DNA of 47,582 nt from Gammaproteobacteria bacterium (GTDB taxonomy: Bacteria > Pseudomonadota > Gammaproteobacteria > Arenicellales > Poriferihabitantaceae): the NCBI GenBank assembly GCA_026709505.1, contig JAPOSW010000101.1:17542-65123 (forward strand), given 5' to 3'. Both the position numbers and the translations under genes were made by a program. Below, piece by piece: positions 33,544 through 43,596 of this stretch. Position 1 is the first letter of the stretch, and each line of letters starts with the position of its first letter. Below the pieces are notes generated by a model that did no database searches, was not told where the DNA came from, and worked only from the letters and a program-made list of their open reading frames with translations.

Positions 33544-33789
33544 TGCTACTCTCCAAGCGGTTAAGGAACTCGTATTTTAGCCCAAGTTTAATAGCGGTCA
33601 AGCCACTGCAGTGAATTTCGGGCATGAATCGCCCCGATTTCAGGCGATTCCCATCAAGCAACGGCATGAATGTGCATGATTGCGACATTTCCCACCGGAA
33701 TCGCCAAAAGCAGCGCCATGCTTTAATGGGGCGCCCGGGAAAGCCGCCTGCAACTGTTGTAGAACTGCCTTGTTTGACACGGCATTCAC

Positions 33790-34325
33790 GACATGTTCAT
33801 CCGAGAGACCAGGGCGGCATCTTCCCGGGACGTGGCTGGTACACCACGTTCTGGCTGGTCGAGACCTGGCGCGAAGGCCCTGGAGATGCTGGGGCTGCCG
33901 GAGCTGCTGGACCGTCCGGGCTTCAATCGAAGGCAGCGCCCTGGGCGAGATGCCGGACATCGACTTCGGGGCGCTCAGCGACATGGGTGAGACGGGGTAC
34001 CGGGACGAGATCGAGCGGCACCTGTTCGACCTGGCTATGAGCCTGTTCTCCATCACTCCGACGGTGGCGTTCTACGACCTGACCAGCACCTGCTTCGAAG
34101 GCCGGGCGGACGGCAACGCGCTGGCCCGGCACGGGCGCTCGAAGGAGAAGCGCAGCGACTGTCCGCTGATGACCCTGGCGGTGGTCATCGGCGCCAGCGG
34201 ATTCGTCGTGAAGTCCCGGGTGTTTGCCGGCAACGTTGCCGAGCGCACCACTCTGGAAGAGATGCTCTCGCAGCTGGGCTTCGGGCGCGATGCGGTGGCG
34301 GGGTGTTTCTGGCCCAATGGTGAAT
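33790..34325 (+). pseudogene. IS1634-type (IS4-like) transposase remnant, high GC
   Basis: Pieces of a DDE transposase are readable in two frames. ALEMLGLPELLDRPGFNRRQ (frame of 33793) precedes a frameshift near 33930-33960. Then come DIDFGALSDMGETGYRDEIE, SITPTVAFYDLTSTCFEG (first catalytic Asp) and MTLAVVIGASGFVVKSRVFA plus GNVAERTTLEEML. These match the N-terminal half of IS1634-family transposases. The rest is missing. GC is far higher than in the neighbouring lasso genes, so it came from another genome. It separates the exporter gene from the second precursor. Sequence 34326-34640 remains GC-rich but unassigned. Confidence 0.75.
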
Positions 34326-34644
34326 TCCAGGCGAGAGAGTCCGCGGCCGTTTCCGGCAGGTCCCGGATGGGTCCAGAGGCAAAAGGGAGTCAGGGCAGCC
34401 GGCAGGTTAGCATCCGTCAGGGTACTTCCTTGATCAGGACCAGGCTGGCCGGGCTGACCTCTAGGACCCACTGCCGGGCAGGTGCGCTCCGCCGAAGTCG
34501 GTGCTATCGCCTGATAGACGCATCGGTCGTCCAGGGCACTCTCTTCGTCGATCGAGTACAGGTCTAGTCCGGTACCTCGAGCACGACCTGCCCGGTGCGG
34601 CAACAGCTCGATGAGCATCGCTGAAACCATCAGGCCTGCCCGGG

Positions 34645-34800
34645 AGGTGCCCCTAATCCATAAATAGAAAGCATGAGAGTACCCCTCAACGCCTTGTGTG
34701 GAGGGATTTTCGAGAGGTCTGAGGAATCACCCAGTGGGTGATTCCAGGTCGGGTACTGAAACCCGCAGTACATATGGCTTTGCGCCCAATGCCGAAAACC
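34645..34800. repeat. Dispersed repeat, copy B, with perfect 11-bp palindrome
   Basis: Partner of 29345-29500. At 34723-34745 GGAATCACCCA and TGGGTGATTCC form a perfect 11-bp stem around a single G. It sits next to the GC-rich IS1634-type remnant, so it may be an IS end or a small non-autonomous element. It lies just past the 3' end of the exporter gene and could also stop transcription from either side, although no T-run follows. Confidence 0.75.
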
Positions 34801-34864
34801 CTATTTTGTGTCTGCCAGAAAACCCGGAATTCGGACAGACACTAAATACCAGCAATGCAAATTT

Positions 34865-36700
34865 TCAGACTGTGTCGCCGGGCTGAACATTTACGACCTG
34901 ACCCTCATTCTCTTTCTGGGTCAGTGTAGCTACAGACTCCCATGGGCCACACGCAACCGTTCTCCCTGAATCAAGCACCAGGACGCAGTCTACCTCGCGA
35001 AGCACAGCAACGCTATGAGTAATGACAATAACCGTTGTATGTCCTCGCAAACCGCACAAGCTCTGAACCATATGGTTCTCATTGCTAGAATCAAGTTGGC
35101 CTGTCGGTTCGTCAAGCACAAGCAACTTCGGATTGCGCAGTAATGCAGCTGCCACCGCCACACGCTGGCGCTCTCCGCCTGACAAACGACTCCCGCGGTC
35201 TCCAACCAAGGTTTCAAGCCCGTTCTGTAAGGTATAGACAAACTCTGCCGAAGCTAGTTGAAGAGCCTCATGTATCTCTTCTTCCGTTGCACCTGGATTC
35301 GCCCATAAAAGGTTGCTATGGATACTTTCATGCAATAGAAACGGTTCTTGAGCAACATAGGCAACACTCCTCCGCCATTTCCTAAGATCAGCATTTGTCA
35401 ACTTGACGCCATCCACGAAAATACTGCCGCGGCTTGGTTCCAGCAGACCCAATAACAAGTCTGCAAGAGTTGTCTTGCCAGACCCAGAGGGACCAGTAAT
35501 AGCGAAAATCCCTTTCCCCGGTATATTCAAGGAGATATGGTTAAGGACACACTCCGATGCCCTGGGATATTTGAATTCAAGATTCTGCGTCCTTATCTCT
35601 TTTTCAACTGCAAAGACCGAATCGCATGCCTGAAAAGGCTCGGCATTAACTTGCAATTCATCCATCATAGCCATCAGTTGGGTATAGGCAGGCAGTGCAT
35701 TGATCAGCATTTGTGTCTGCCTCAGCAATTTCAGCACATTGGGAATGATTCGTGAAAACACGACGACAATCAAGGCCAGCTCTGGCAGGGTCATACTTGC
35801 ACTTACACTCAAGTAAAGCACAAGTCCTGCCAGCAATGTCGCAGTAGTGAATTGCAAGGCTGCATGTGTGCCTGAATTCAGGGAGGCAAAATTGACCTGT
35901 TTCTCGCGCACTTCGGCAACTTGATGTTGAAATCGTTGTACATGAGCACATTCGGCGTTCTGGCTCTTGGCAGGCTTTAGTCCGTCAAGAAAGTCGGTCA
36001 CATAGCCCCTTAGAATACGTCCTTTTCCAGTCAGTTCTTCTCCCAGAGAGTGTGATCGCCGCAGCATGGGGCGGCTTGCAATGGTTAACCCCACCCCAAA
36101 TATCACGGCTACCATGGTTACCTCAGGCGATACAAGAATGGCGATGGTGAACTGTGCTGTTGCCAAAATAACCGCAACAAGCATTTGCAGTAAGTTAAAT
36201 CCAGAGTTGCCCACCTGTTGAATGTTGTTGGTGAGCATATACTGAATATCCGACCTACGGTGATTTAGCAAATGTCCCCAGGAGGCATTTGCAATCGCCA
36301 CGTACAGTTCTTCGCTAATTCGATCCTTGAATTCCGTCTGTAGCCGAACGCTTAACACTCCGCGATACCATAAAACAACGGAACGCAATGCCGCAAGGAC
36401 AAGAAATACAGCCAGTACACCCTGCACAGTAAATGGCATGCCCAGAGATGTCGCAATCTGGACTACTTTCTCAACGACGGGAGCAATTTCATGACCGTCA
36501 TTAGCCATCCCGACCAATGTTAACAAGGGAATGATCAGCATCAGGCCAAACGCCTCGGTTACGCCCGAAATCAACACAAGTAGCACTACAAGAAAACTAT
36601 CCCTTGGAGAAGTTGAAATTAGCTTGGAGATGAGCTGGGCCGCTATTGCATGCAAAGCTGATTCAGAATTATCATGACTTTTTATCGGTCTAAAACGCAT
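34865..36700 (-). CDS. ABC exporter, lasso peptide export and immunity type
   Basis: A 611-residue half-transporter with a membrane domain of about six helices (~35-330) and a C-terminal ATPase: Walker [10 protein letters not shown] (Lys ~409), signature LSGGERQRV, Walker B LLVLDEPT and an H-loop in VIVITHS. It lacks a C39 peptidase domain, as do McjD-type lasso exporters. It probably exports the mature peptide and gives self-protection. ATG 36700 is used; a GTG at 36709 is also in frame. It is separated from the kinase gene by ~630 bp and from the second precursor by the transposase remnant. Confidence 0.88.
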   Translation of the reverse strand: MRFRPIKSHDNSESALHAIAAQLISKLISTSPRDSFLVVLLVLISGVTEAFGLMLIIPLLTLVGMANDGHEIAPVVEKVVQIATSLGMPFTVQGVLAVFLVLAALRSVVLWYRGVLSVRLQTEFKDRISEELYVAIANASWGHLLNHRRSDIQYMLTNNIQQVGNSGFNLLQMLVAVILATAQFTIAILVSPEVTMVAVIFGVGLTIASRPMLRRSHSLGEELTGKGRILRGYVTDFLDGLKPAKSQNAECAHVQRFQHQVAEVREKQVNFASLNSGTHAALQFTTATLLAGLVLYLSVSASMTLPELALIVVVFSRIIPNVLKLLRQTQMLINALPAYTQLMAMMDELQVNAEPFQACDSVFAVEKEIRTQNLEFKYPRASECVLNHISLNIPGKGIFAITGPSGSGKTTLADLLLGLLEPSRGSIFVDGVKLTNADLRKWRRSVAYVAQEPFLLHESIHSNLLWANPGATEEEIHEALQLASAEFVYTLQNGLETLVGDRGSRLSGGERQRVAVAAALLRNPKLLVLDEPTGQLDSSNENHMVQSLCGLRGHTTVIVITHSVAVLREVDCVLVLDSGRTVACGPWESVATLTQKENEGQVVNVQPGDTV

Positions 36701-37336
36701 GCTCAACACCGGGTTGCAATCAAAAGCGGTCGAGAGTGAAATAGTGTCACTAGCATAGAGTTTCCAGGTTCATCAAAATCGTCAAATTACGTTTCACACT
36801 GCCACCTGTCTCGAAGAAAGTAAATATTCGGCCATGAATGGTCCATACTGATGTACTCTCCCCCACAAATTAGCATGGGATGGTCCTGCATCATAGTGGT
36901 TGCTTTTGACGCAGCATCGGAGTGCTTCAACCTCATTTTGCCTCTTGTGGTCCGTGCATGCTGCCTCGCTTGAGCCGAGATAAGCAGGCACATATCGATC
37001 GATGCTTGTTGCGATAGAAAGTCGTGATACGGGTCAATCAGAATCCAGCGAACCCATTATTGAAATTCTCTATGGGATTCAGTGCCTATGTTGAGTTAGG
37101 ACTGATAATTACACCCCAATTCCACTATGAAGTGCAACACTCTGTGGAATTGAGCAATATTAAGGAGGATTACACATATAGTCAAAGGCTTGCAGGAATA
37201 TTCCAGCAAGATATCGGTCAGAACTTCAGGTTCAAGGATGCCTGAATTTCGAAACGAAGGCAAGATTACAGCGGATCAGCGTTCCAAAATGCCCCAATTC
37301 GGGAATACAGTCAGACAACAGTACGGAAAATGCTGG
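36701..37336. other. Gap between exporter and kinase genes; one unassigned open frame
   Basis: On the plus strand, 37024-37245 encodes a 73-codon frame (segments FSAYVELGLIITPQFHYEVQ and YSQRLAGIFQQDIGQNFRFK) that looks protein-like but has no known domain and no clear ribosome site. It may be the remnant of a larger gene. On the minus strand, frames near 36787-36993 have no recognisable features, and none has the PW-x-x-P leader motif, so no third precursor was found here. Confidence 0.4.
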
Positions 37337-38242
37337 TCAGATATGCTCCTGAAAGTGGTTTGCTATGCACTCGGCGAGCCCATCGGGTGCCATTCTCTCA
37401 TCGGGTTGTCTAACCTGGATTACTGGCACGTTTTTCGAAAATTCTACCAGGGTGGAAAAGTGCGTCTCCGGGTTCATCAATACTTTGACCAGATGGCGGC
37501 GATGCGTGTGTCTGCGCAAGATTTGAAAAACATTGCTGGGCTTCGCCCGGATGAACTCAAGGTGTTGGCTAGTCTTGGGATTGAACACATAAGCAGAATG
37601 GACGGTTATCGGCTTTGATATGAAACCTTTTACGGGCAGCAGGTATTTGTCGCCGCCCTCTTTTGCCAACTGCAGATTTTCAGCTGAGAGACCAAGTCGG
37701 CTGAATGCGTCGGCCAAAAGTCGCAGGGTTGGATAGCCTGGTATTGCCAGCAATAGCCCTTGTGAGGTGATGCGTATAGGAGTGACGTCATCAGCGAGAA
37801 TGTTGAAACCCCATGCCGCCATCGCCGCGGCATGCGTGGATTTGCCTGCACCTGATCGTCCACAAAAAAGCACTGCTCCGTGCTTCGTGCGTACAGCACT
37901 TGCGTGTAGCGTGAGCAAATCACGTTGTTGTAACAGGGCAGTGAAAGCAGTCCCCGCAATATAGACTGCGGCGAGGCTTCTAGTTCTTTCGGCCGACCAA
38001 ACCGTGATCTCGCGTCCGGTGCTTACCCGAATGCGGAGATCATTATTCACCCGCAAGAGATAATCGCCGGTCGCAACGTCCCAGTGCCTATTACTTAACT
38101 TTGGATTATGCAAATGTTGTGGCACTGCACCGTAGCGCACTATCACATCCGTTTCCCCGGGTTGCTCCCTCCCGAATTGTGGCAACCGTACCTCGGAACG
38201 GATACGCAAACCGTATGCAATGTAATATCTGACGCGTGTCAC
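37337..38242 (-). CDS. HprK-related kinase, lasso peptide kinase (copy 1)
   Basis: A 301-residue kinase related to the C-terminal half of HPr kinase. Landmarks: LHASAV (112-117), P-loop GRSGAGKST (128-136), and LADDVTPI with the Asp pair 151-152. All match active lasso peptide kinases, which phosphorylate the C-terminal serine hydroxyl of the precursor as described for paeninodin. Both precursors in this region end in Glu-Ser. The ATG overlaps the hydroxylase stop by 4 bases (ATGA), in the chain B1-hydroxylase-kinase. Confidence 0.88.
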   Translation of the reverse strand: MTRVRYYIAYGLRIRSEVRLPQFGREQPGETDVIVRYGAVPQHLHNPKLSNRHWDVATGDYLLRVNNDLRIRVSTGREITVWSAERTRSLAAVYIAGTAFTALLQQRDLLTLHASAVRTKHGAVLFCGRSGAGKSTHAAAMAAWGFNILADDVTPIRITSQGLLLAIPGYPTLRLLADAFSRLGLSAENLQLAKEGGDKYLLPVKGFISKPITVHSAYVFNPKTSQHLEFIRAKPSNVFQILRRHTHRRHLVKVLMNPETHFSTLVEFSKNVPVIQVRQPDERMAPDGLAECIANHFQEHI

Positions 38243-38889
38243 TTTCCTCTCGTGCAGGCTGCTCCATCGAACACCTCGAAAATGAAATGTACCCTGTCTT
38301 TACAGCCACCGTTATAAGCACCGTGAGGTATTTTGTTGTTGACTTCATAGGCGTACCCTTTTCGCAGGTGGTGTGCAACTTTGTTAACGATGATCTTGGC
38401 TGCTATTTCGGTACGTACTGGGACGTGTATCTTGTGCACATAGAAAGCGGCGGGGCCACCGTCAATGTGGGTATCAATTCGGTGGCCAGCTGTTAGCGAT
38501 GCAAACATTGCCTTGGGATACACTGGTTCCGTGAAACCATAGGCAGCACTAGCCTGGTGCATGATCGGTAACAGCAACCGGCCCCATATTTTCCAAGCAG
38601 GGTTGGAACTGAACGACCAGATGTCCTTGAAACTGCAGAATCGAAAAATAATATGTCGGGTATGATGAAAGCAATCAAAATTATTCGGCTTGTGTTCATC
38701 TTCCATGCGCCAGACGTTCTCCGTGAGTTGATTCAGGATAGCTTCGAGCGGTGCGATGTCGACGGGGCCGAGCAGTCGAATGCCGGCAGGTGCAGGCGGC
38801 TTGCAGACTTTCGGCGGTTGAACCAGCTTATTCTCATCAGAATTTTGCTGGGTGTTTGCGGTTTCCTGGTTGGACTGGAACTCTGTCAT
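38239..38889 (-). CDS. Aspartyl/asparaginyl beta-hydroxylase-like oxygenase
   Basis: A 216-residue Fe(II)/2-oxoglutarate oxygenase of the AspH family. The first metal motif is HIDGG (His141, Asp143) after SLTAGHRIDT. Next comes KIHVPVRTE, then KIPHG (His189) and DRVHFIFEVFD with the 2-oxoglutarate-binding Arg199. The N-terminal ~30 residues are Gln/Asn-rich and disordered. Within a lasso cluster it should hydroxylate the beta-carbon of an Asp or Asn in the core, as an AspH homologue does for canucin; the cores here offer Asp7 or Asn7/Asp10. It overlaps B1 by 4 bases on one side and the kinase by 4 on the other. Confidence 0.85.
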   Translation of the reverse strand: MTEFQSNQETANTQQNSDENKLVQPPKVCKPPAPAGIRLLGPVDIAPLEAILNQLTENVWRMEDEHKPNNFDCFHHTRHIIFRFCSFKDIWSFSSNPAWKIWGRLLLPIMHQASAAYGFTEPVYPKAMFASLTAGHRIDTHIDGGPAAFYVHKIHVPVRTEIAAKIIVNKVAHHLRKGYAYEVNNKIPHGAYNGGCKDRVHFIFEVFDGAACTRGK

Positions 38890-39185
38890 TGATCCACAGC
38901 GTCATCCGAATCCAAACTAACCAGTTCGAGATCTCTGAGTTTTGCGACAAACTCAGAGAGGTCATTGAGGCAAGTTTCTTCGTCTACATCAAACTCGATA
39001 ATCAGTGCATCGCGCAGCTCGATTATCGTTGGCTTATCTTCCAGCATCGCCCATATGCGGGAACCAACAGGATCCAACTCCAGGTACTTTCCAGACCTGG
39101 TATCGAGCATCACCACCTGATCATCGAGTTCGGTGAACACTATCGATTCTTTGCGTATAAGAGGGGCAGAAATTGACAAAGACAT
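38886..39185 (-). CDS. Lasso peptide B1 protein (PqqD-like RRE)
   Basis: A 99-residue PqqD-family domain that binds the leader and presents the precursor to the B2 peptidase. The strands ESIVFTELDDQVVMLDTRSG and KYLELDPVGSRIWAMLED, then LRDALIIEFDVDEETCLNDL and the closing helix LSEFVAKLRDLELV are the classic PqqD/RRE pattern. Its stop overlaps the hydroxylase start (ATGA). The start is ATG 39185, with GTG 39188 just before; the ribosome site is weak. Unusually, B1 and B2 are 5.6 kb apart, not adjacent. Confidence 0.9.
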   Translation of the reverse strand: MSLSISAPLIRKESIVFTELDDQVVMLDTRSGKYLELDPVGSRIWAMLEDKPTIIELRDALIIEFDVDEETCLNDLSEFVAKLRDLELVSLDSDDAVDQ

Positions 39186-40048
39186 CACTGTACAATTCTG
39201 GAAATACTAGTAGGGAATTTGGGGTTATGCTCGTTTCGAGTCAATTTTACTCGAACTTTTCATGCTGATTGTCTACAACTTATCGACTATCAGATGTTAT
39301 CGCAATGATAGGACTTCTCAAGTCCAGACTGCATGCCGGTCGACACAAGACGACATCTTGCATGAGATTTACCTTTCACAATATGTGCAATCGGTTGCCA
39401 GAGAGCATATCAACATTTCGCAATAGGTCAAAGTGCCTCTGCGCGGATTCCAAGCAGATTACGCCTCTCTCCGCCAACCACCCCATTCCGATAAGATGAA
39501 CCGGCTTTCCACGGCTATGGTACTCTTTGGCATACCCGCGTTTCCACCGAAGCTCAGGCTACCTCCCGCAACCCGATGCCGAATTGCTTTTATCTCCCGC
39601 AATTTCACAGACACTGCAACAAATCTTTTCTTGCTTCTACTGGATCAAGATCTACTGTAATATCCTTGACCTAAAATCGAAAGCGTTAAGGATATATTGT
39701 CCTGTAGTTTCACGAGCACGACTGCTCGGATGACATGATGGTTTTCATGACACATGGCAAACTGCGCGTTCATAAGTATCTCTTGTCTTATATCCAGATG
39801 CAGTTTGGCTCTCCACAACTAATTCCCTAATACTCGGAGTAAGCCATAGCTTGCGTGATTCAATATTCGCGAGAGAGATGGATACTAGAAACCTCCGGGC
39901 CTGTCATCGGCCGGGAAGCATTAATGCTTCTTGACCAGCTCATGATCCTGCAACCTCTGTTGCATGGTTGGTGGAAAATATAGATTAGCGGACAATGCTG
40001 CTCTTCGTCAATCCTACCACAATTCCAAATGCCATTTCCAGTACTTCC
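39186..40048. other. Gap between B1 and cyclase genes without a recognised gene
   Basis: About 860 bases. It was searched on both strands for a lasso-like leader (PW-x-x-P) and core; none was found, although by analogy with the remnant cyclase/precursor order at 43.3-43.7 kb a precursor could have stood just after the cyclase. A short palindrome AAGCATTAATGCTT lies at ~39917-39930. The gap must contain the B1 operon promoter. Confidence 0.5.
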
Positions 40049-41920
40049 TCATTTCAACTCCGTCCGCCAGTCGAGAATCCGTAACGCCCGACTCATTTTT
40101 CCCTCCTGCCTGCTCTTGTCACCAGCCATGCGTTTTTCCATGCACCTTCTCAATCTGGCCATGTCGACGTATTGTGCGCGCAATGGATCAGAAGTTCGTG
40201 AATCCAGATGCCGGGCAATCACCGGCAACGCTCCGGCCATTGCCGCATTCAAATGAAGATAGCGGACCGGGTCCGTTTTGACGGACTGCTCCAGTATTTC
40301 AGGAGGAAGCACGGAACGGAGTGACCGCCGGAAGAACCAGCGCGTACGCTTCTCTGCCCTGAACTGTTCGGGCGGCAGGCCCAGTACAAACTCGATCAGG
40401 CGGCGGTCGAGTAGCGGGTAGCGGTACTCGATTCCCTTTTTTGCTCCGCTGGATGTCCAGTCCTCCATGCGCCGCTCAAGATGACCCTGGTCAAGGCGTT
40501 TCAACTGAGTATCCCGTACACTCCTGCCATGCGCTGCTTCCCTCCGTTTCGGATACTTTCGTGCCATGGCAGCATCAATGAAACTGCGATTAAGGCTTGG
40601 CATTTCCCCACGGAAAAATGCGACAGCATACCTGACTGCGCCAGAGTGCTTAGACAATCGCAATATGGCGGAAACCAAGATTCGCCATGTTCTGATGGAA
40701 AGGATCCCGGTTTCCCGGAACAGGCGAACCAGGTTTCCGATGCGAAGCAATTCATCGAAATAGTCAAAACCCCTACAGGAACAGACCTCATCGCCGCCCC
40801 AGCCAGACAGCATCACGGCCACGCCGAGATCGGCAGCAGATTTCTGCACAAGACTTTCGTGAATCAGGGTACCAGATGAGTCCGGAAACCGGACAATATC
40901 GCGTTCCAGAATATCCAGTATGCTTTCGGTGGACAAGGCATGATATCGGGCCTTGAGGTTTTCCTGCCGGCAGACAGACCGGATCAGCCTGTACTCATTC
41001 TCCTCTGCCTCTGTCAAATGATCGCCCGGGGGCGGATGCCAGCAGAACATATGCGGGCGCTGCTGCTTAGAGTCCCTCAATTCACGGGCCGCCAGCACAG
41101 CCACGCTCGACGAGTCCAGTCCTCCGCTCAAGTGGATGCCCACTGAAGGCACGTCCCGAATTCGATGGCGAACGGACAGACTGTACAGATCGACAAATCC
41201 CCGTTCATAGTCCTCGTCTGAATCAAGGTGCACATCCGGCACATTCTCTGGATGCCACCAGCGGCTCATATGTAAAGTGCCATCGTGAACAGTCATGACA
41301 TGTCCGGGCAACAAAGTGCGCACTTCCCGGAAAAAAGTGGCTTCACGCTCCTGCATGACTGCCATCAGGTATGAGACAACATATTCCTCGTCCAGTTCGT
41401 CATCCACTTCCGGCAGTGCAAGCAACGCGGCAATATCGCTTGCGAAAGCGAAGATTCTCCCCGGAATGTGCGAATAGAAAAATGGCCGGATGCCAAGAGC
41501 ATCGCGGACACAGAACAGCTGATTCCTTCGGGAGTCCCATATCGCGAATGCGTAATCACCATAGACATGAAGTGGGCAATCCTCACCCCAATGCTCATAG
41601 GCACGAATCAGGATTTCGCAATCCGGGATGTAGGCATCTTCAGGGTCAGCAACACCCAGCAGTTGAAGAAGTTCTGCCCGGTTGTCCAGCCGCACATCAG
41701 CTATTATATCCAATCCTCTGGCCGACAAAAAAGATCTTGATATGCCGTTTTCGGATTCGTCGGCACAATCCCGCAACTCCCGGCAACCAAAGGTTACGGC
41801 ACCCTGCCTGAAACACCGGCAACACCCCAGTCCCGGAAGGGCATCCAGCATGGCATTCAGCGCAGGAGAACTGGTACCCTCTTCACCCTGGTCATATGTC
41901 CCACATATTGCAAGCGCCAA
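40049..41920 (-). CDS. Lasso cyclase (C protein, asparagine-synthetase-like)
   Basis: A 623-residue AsnB homologue that adenylates the Asp or Glu side chain of the core and closes the macrolactam ring. The pyrophosphate-binding loop is HLSGGLDSSSVAVLA (SGG at 265-267). The N-terminal glutaminase-like domain has lost Cys2 (start MALAICGTYDQ), so it should not use glutamine, as expected for a cyclase. The start is TTG 41920, supported by GGAG 7 bases upstream. The C-terminal end (KSRQEGKMSRALRILDW) and the start region are duplicated in a deleted copy at 43597-43725. Confidence 0.9.
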   Translation of the reverse strand: MALAICGTYDQGEEGTSSPALNAMLDALPGLGCCRCFRQGAVTFGCRELRDCADESENGISRSFLSARGLDIIADVRLDNRAELLQLLGVADPEDAYIPDCEILIRAYEHWGEDCPLHVYGDYAFAIWDSRRNQLFCVRDALGIRPFFYSHIPGRIFAFASDIAALLALPEVDDELDEEYVVSYLMAVMQEREATFFREVRTLLPGHVMTVHDGTLHMSRWWHPENVPDVHLDSDEDYERGFVDLYSLSVRHRIRDVPSVGIHLSGGLDSSSVAVLAARELRDSKQQRPHMFCWHPPPGDHLTEAEENEYRLIRSVCRQENLKARYHALSTESILDILERDIVRFPDSSGTLIHESLVQKSAADLGVAVMLSGWGGDEVCSCRGFDYFDELLRIGNLVRLFRETGILSIRTWRILVSAILRLSKHSGAVRYAVAFFRGEMPSLNRSFIDAAMARKYPKRREAAHGRSVRDTQLKRLDQGHLERRMEDWTSSGAKKGIEYRYPLLDRRLIEFVLGLPPEQFRAEKRTRWFFRRSLRSVLPPEILEQSVKTDPVRYLHLNAAMAGALPVIARHLDSRTSDPLRAQYVDMARLRRCMEKRMAGDKSRQEGKMSRALRILDWRTELK

Positions 41921-42078
41921 TTTTCAACTCCGTTTTTATCTCGAACCCGCAAAGTTGTTATGCTGCATGATGCAAATGCCGAAGTATCAGGATTCCTGTA
42001 AAAATGAAATGATATCCCCCGGGGGGCTGACTCAACTTCTATTGAAAATGAATTTGGAGATCACAAGGTAATGCCATG

Positions 42079-43165
42079 CTAATTCACAGGGAGACCCCGC
42101 AAGTAGTCCCCCAATGACGGTATTGGGATCCAGCAGTGTTTGGGAAGATCCTCTGTTTCCATCAGGACACCTGCATGCAGGGCATTGGATGGAAAACCAC
42201 AAAAAGCCTTGGAATGTTCCAGCAGGGTAGCCGTCAGATTGCGTAGCTTGGAACAGGACGAGTCCCCATTCGCTGCTTTTCCTGCTTCTATGGCGATATA
42301 CTGGTAGATGGCCGGATCTTCGGAACATCGCCTGAGCCTGCCAAGCTCCAGAGTGCGAGACAAAAGCCCCTTGTCAAAATTTTCACCATGATCGCAAATC
42401 ACCTGACAGGCGGCAACCGATACGCCGTTTATGTGCTGGGGCCAGCCCTGGGACAGTTCGGCGAGGGCATCCACCCATCCCTTATGGTCTTTGGAAGATC
42501 CCTTGAAATCGTAGGTAACAAAGACAGTTCTGATGGCACTCGCTGTCTCTTCATGCGATAGTAAGTCCAACGTTTTCACCCTGCTTCTCGGAAGCCGTGA
42601 CAAGCCGCATTTGCTTAATACATCCTCGGCATCACTCAAACCAAAGAAAGGTATTACCAGCGGAATACTCCGGGTATTTCGATACAGGCAGTAAAGCATG
42701 CCTTTAGTCATGTCATCTTTCACGGTATTTTGTGCTTCATCCACGAATACGACGACATGACAATTGCCAAGCAGTGGATGTACATGTTCGAATAACCACT
42801 AGGGAGATTCTGCCAGTTCCTTTTTACTCGGGGATGCCCCGCTGCTGACTGAGATATCCCGTAGGGTATCTCCCTGAGAAGCTGTCTGCCCTTCTCAATG
42901 GAGTTTTTCAGGGCGGCGGGTATCCGGGTGTCTGAATGATTCGAGAGACGTTCATTTTCTGCATTTGCCGCTGAAACCGCGGACCGAACAACCGTATTTG
43001 GCATTTCAGACTCGATGGATCTATCAATACCGCATCCCGAAAAACCTCATATTCGTCATCACGACCCCGAAAGAATGCTTCACGTCCGGATTCTGGCCGG
43101 TCTGTACGTCGCAAGCACTTTTCCAGCGGCATTGGACTTACGGGTAGCGGTTTTGGAGAAAGCAC
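42079..43165 (-). pseudogene. Degenerate AAA-type ATPase gene
   Basis: The minus strand carries pieces of one ATPase in different frames: FFRGRDDEYEVFRDAV near 43.1 kb (N-terminal F-x-GR-x-x-E motif), then a segment with VVVFVDEAQNTVKDD (Walker B) around 42.73-42.76 kb, and a 200-residue C-terminal part ending CWIPIPSLGDYLRGL. A TAG interrupts the frame just before the Walker B (SP-stop-WLFEH) and a TGA lies further upstream in the same frame; no Walker A is readable. It therefore looks inactivated by several lesions. It sits between the cyclase and the intact precursor and has no evident role in lasso synthesis. Confidence 0.6.
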
Positions 43166-43308
43166 TTCATCCAGTAGTAACGCGTGTAAATTATGCTAAT
43201 AAAGATAACTTCTTTCCTCCTAACAGGGGCGAGTAGTTACAAAACAAGTTGACAAGGTTCGAAAATTAGCATGGTACGGTTTCTGGATATGGTCAACTCG
43301 GGTGCGGT

Positions 43309-43521
43309 TCAACTTTCAGCTGGCTGGTAGTAAAGTCCTTCTGTGTCACCTTCAATAAATGCACTTCCGGTTTGCGACCGGATGTCCAATTCCCCTACAT
43401 GAGGGGCCGACCATGGCTTGCGCAATTCATTATTGGAAAAATCTCTGGAGGGGGGGGGGGGTGAAAATTCAGGACTTGCCATCGAATCGGTATAATCAAA
43501 ATCTCTTGTCTTGTTCGTCAT
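43309..43521 (-). CDS. Lasso peptide precursor (copy 1, in frame)
   Basis: A 70-residue precursor. ATG 43521 has GAGG 8 bases upstream; ATG 43527 and a longer frame to 43554 are less likely. The N-terminal part leads into PPPP, encoded by a 12-C tract. The leader motif KPWSAPHVGELDI follows, then RSQTG and the core. With the conserved leader Thr at -2 the core is SAFIEGDTEGLYYQPAES: ring from Ser1 to Glu9 (or Asp7). If cleavage is before Gly the core starts GSAF with Asp8. The last residue is Ser, the expected kinase target, and the tail has two Tyr. It aligns with the second precursor in PW-x-x-P-x-V, DI and (L)Y-x-P-(A)ES. Confidence 0.82.
   Translation of the reverse strand: MTNKTRDFDYTDSMASPEFSPPPPSRDFSNNELRKPWSAPHVGELDIRSQTGSAFIEGDTEGLYYQPAES
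43450..43461. repeat. Homopolymer tract, 12 G (12 C on the coding strand)
   Basis: Encodes four prolines of the first precursor, 15 residues before the PW-x-x-P leader motif. It keeps start and core in the same frame at this length; loss or gain of one base would switch the peptide off. It is in the corresponding position to the 15-C tract of the second precursor. Confidence 0.9.
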
Positions 43522-43596
43522 TCTCATATCCTCTGTTATATGGATTGCTGTCAAAGTAGGTCAATGGACAAAACCACTCTCCGTAAAATATTACCA

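Noticed and set aside
34326-34640. Minus-strand open frame continuing from the transposase remnant
   Set aside because: It is open mainly because of high GC; no transposase or other motif is readable in it.
39700-40048. A third lasso precursor just after the cyclase gene
   Set aside because: Both strands were read for the PW-x-x-P leader, a C tract and an Asp/Glu at ring position; none was found.
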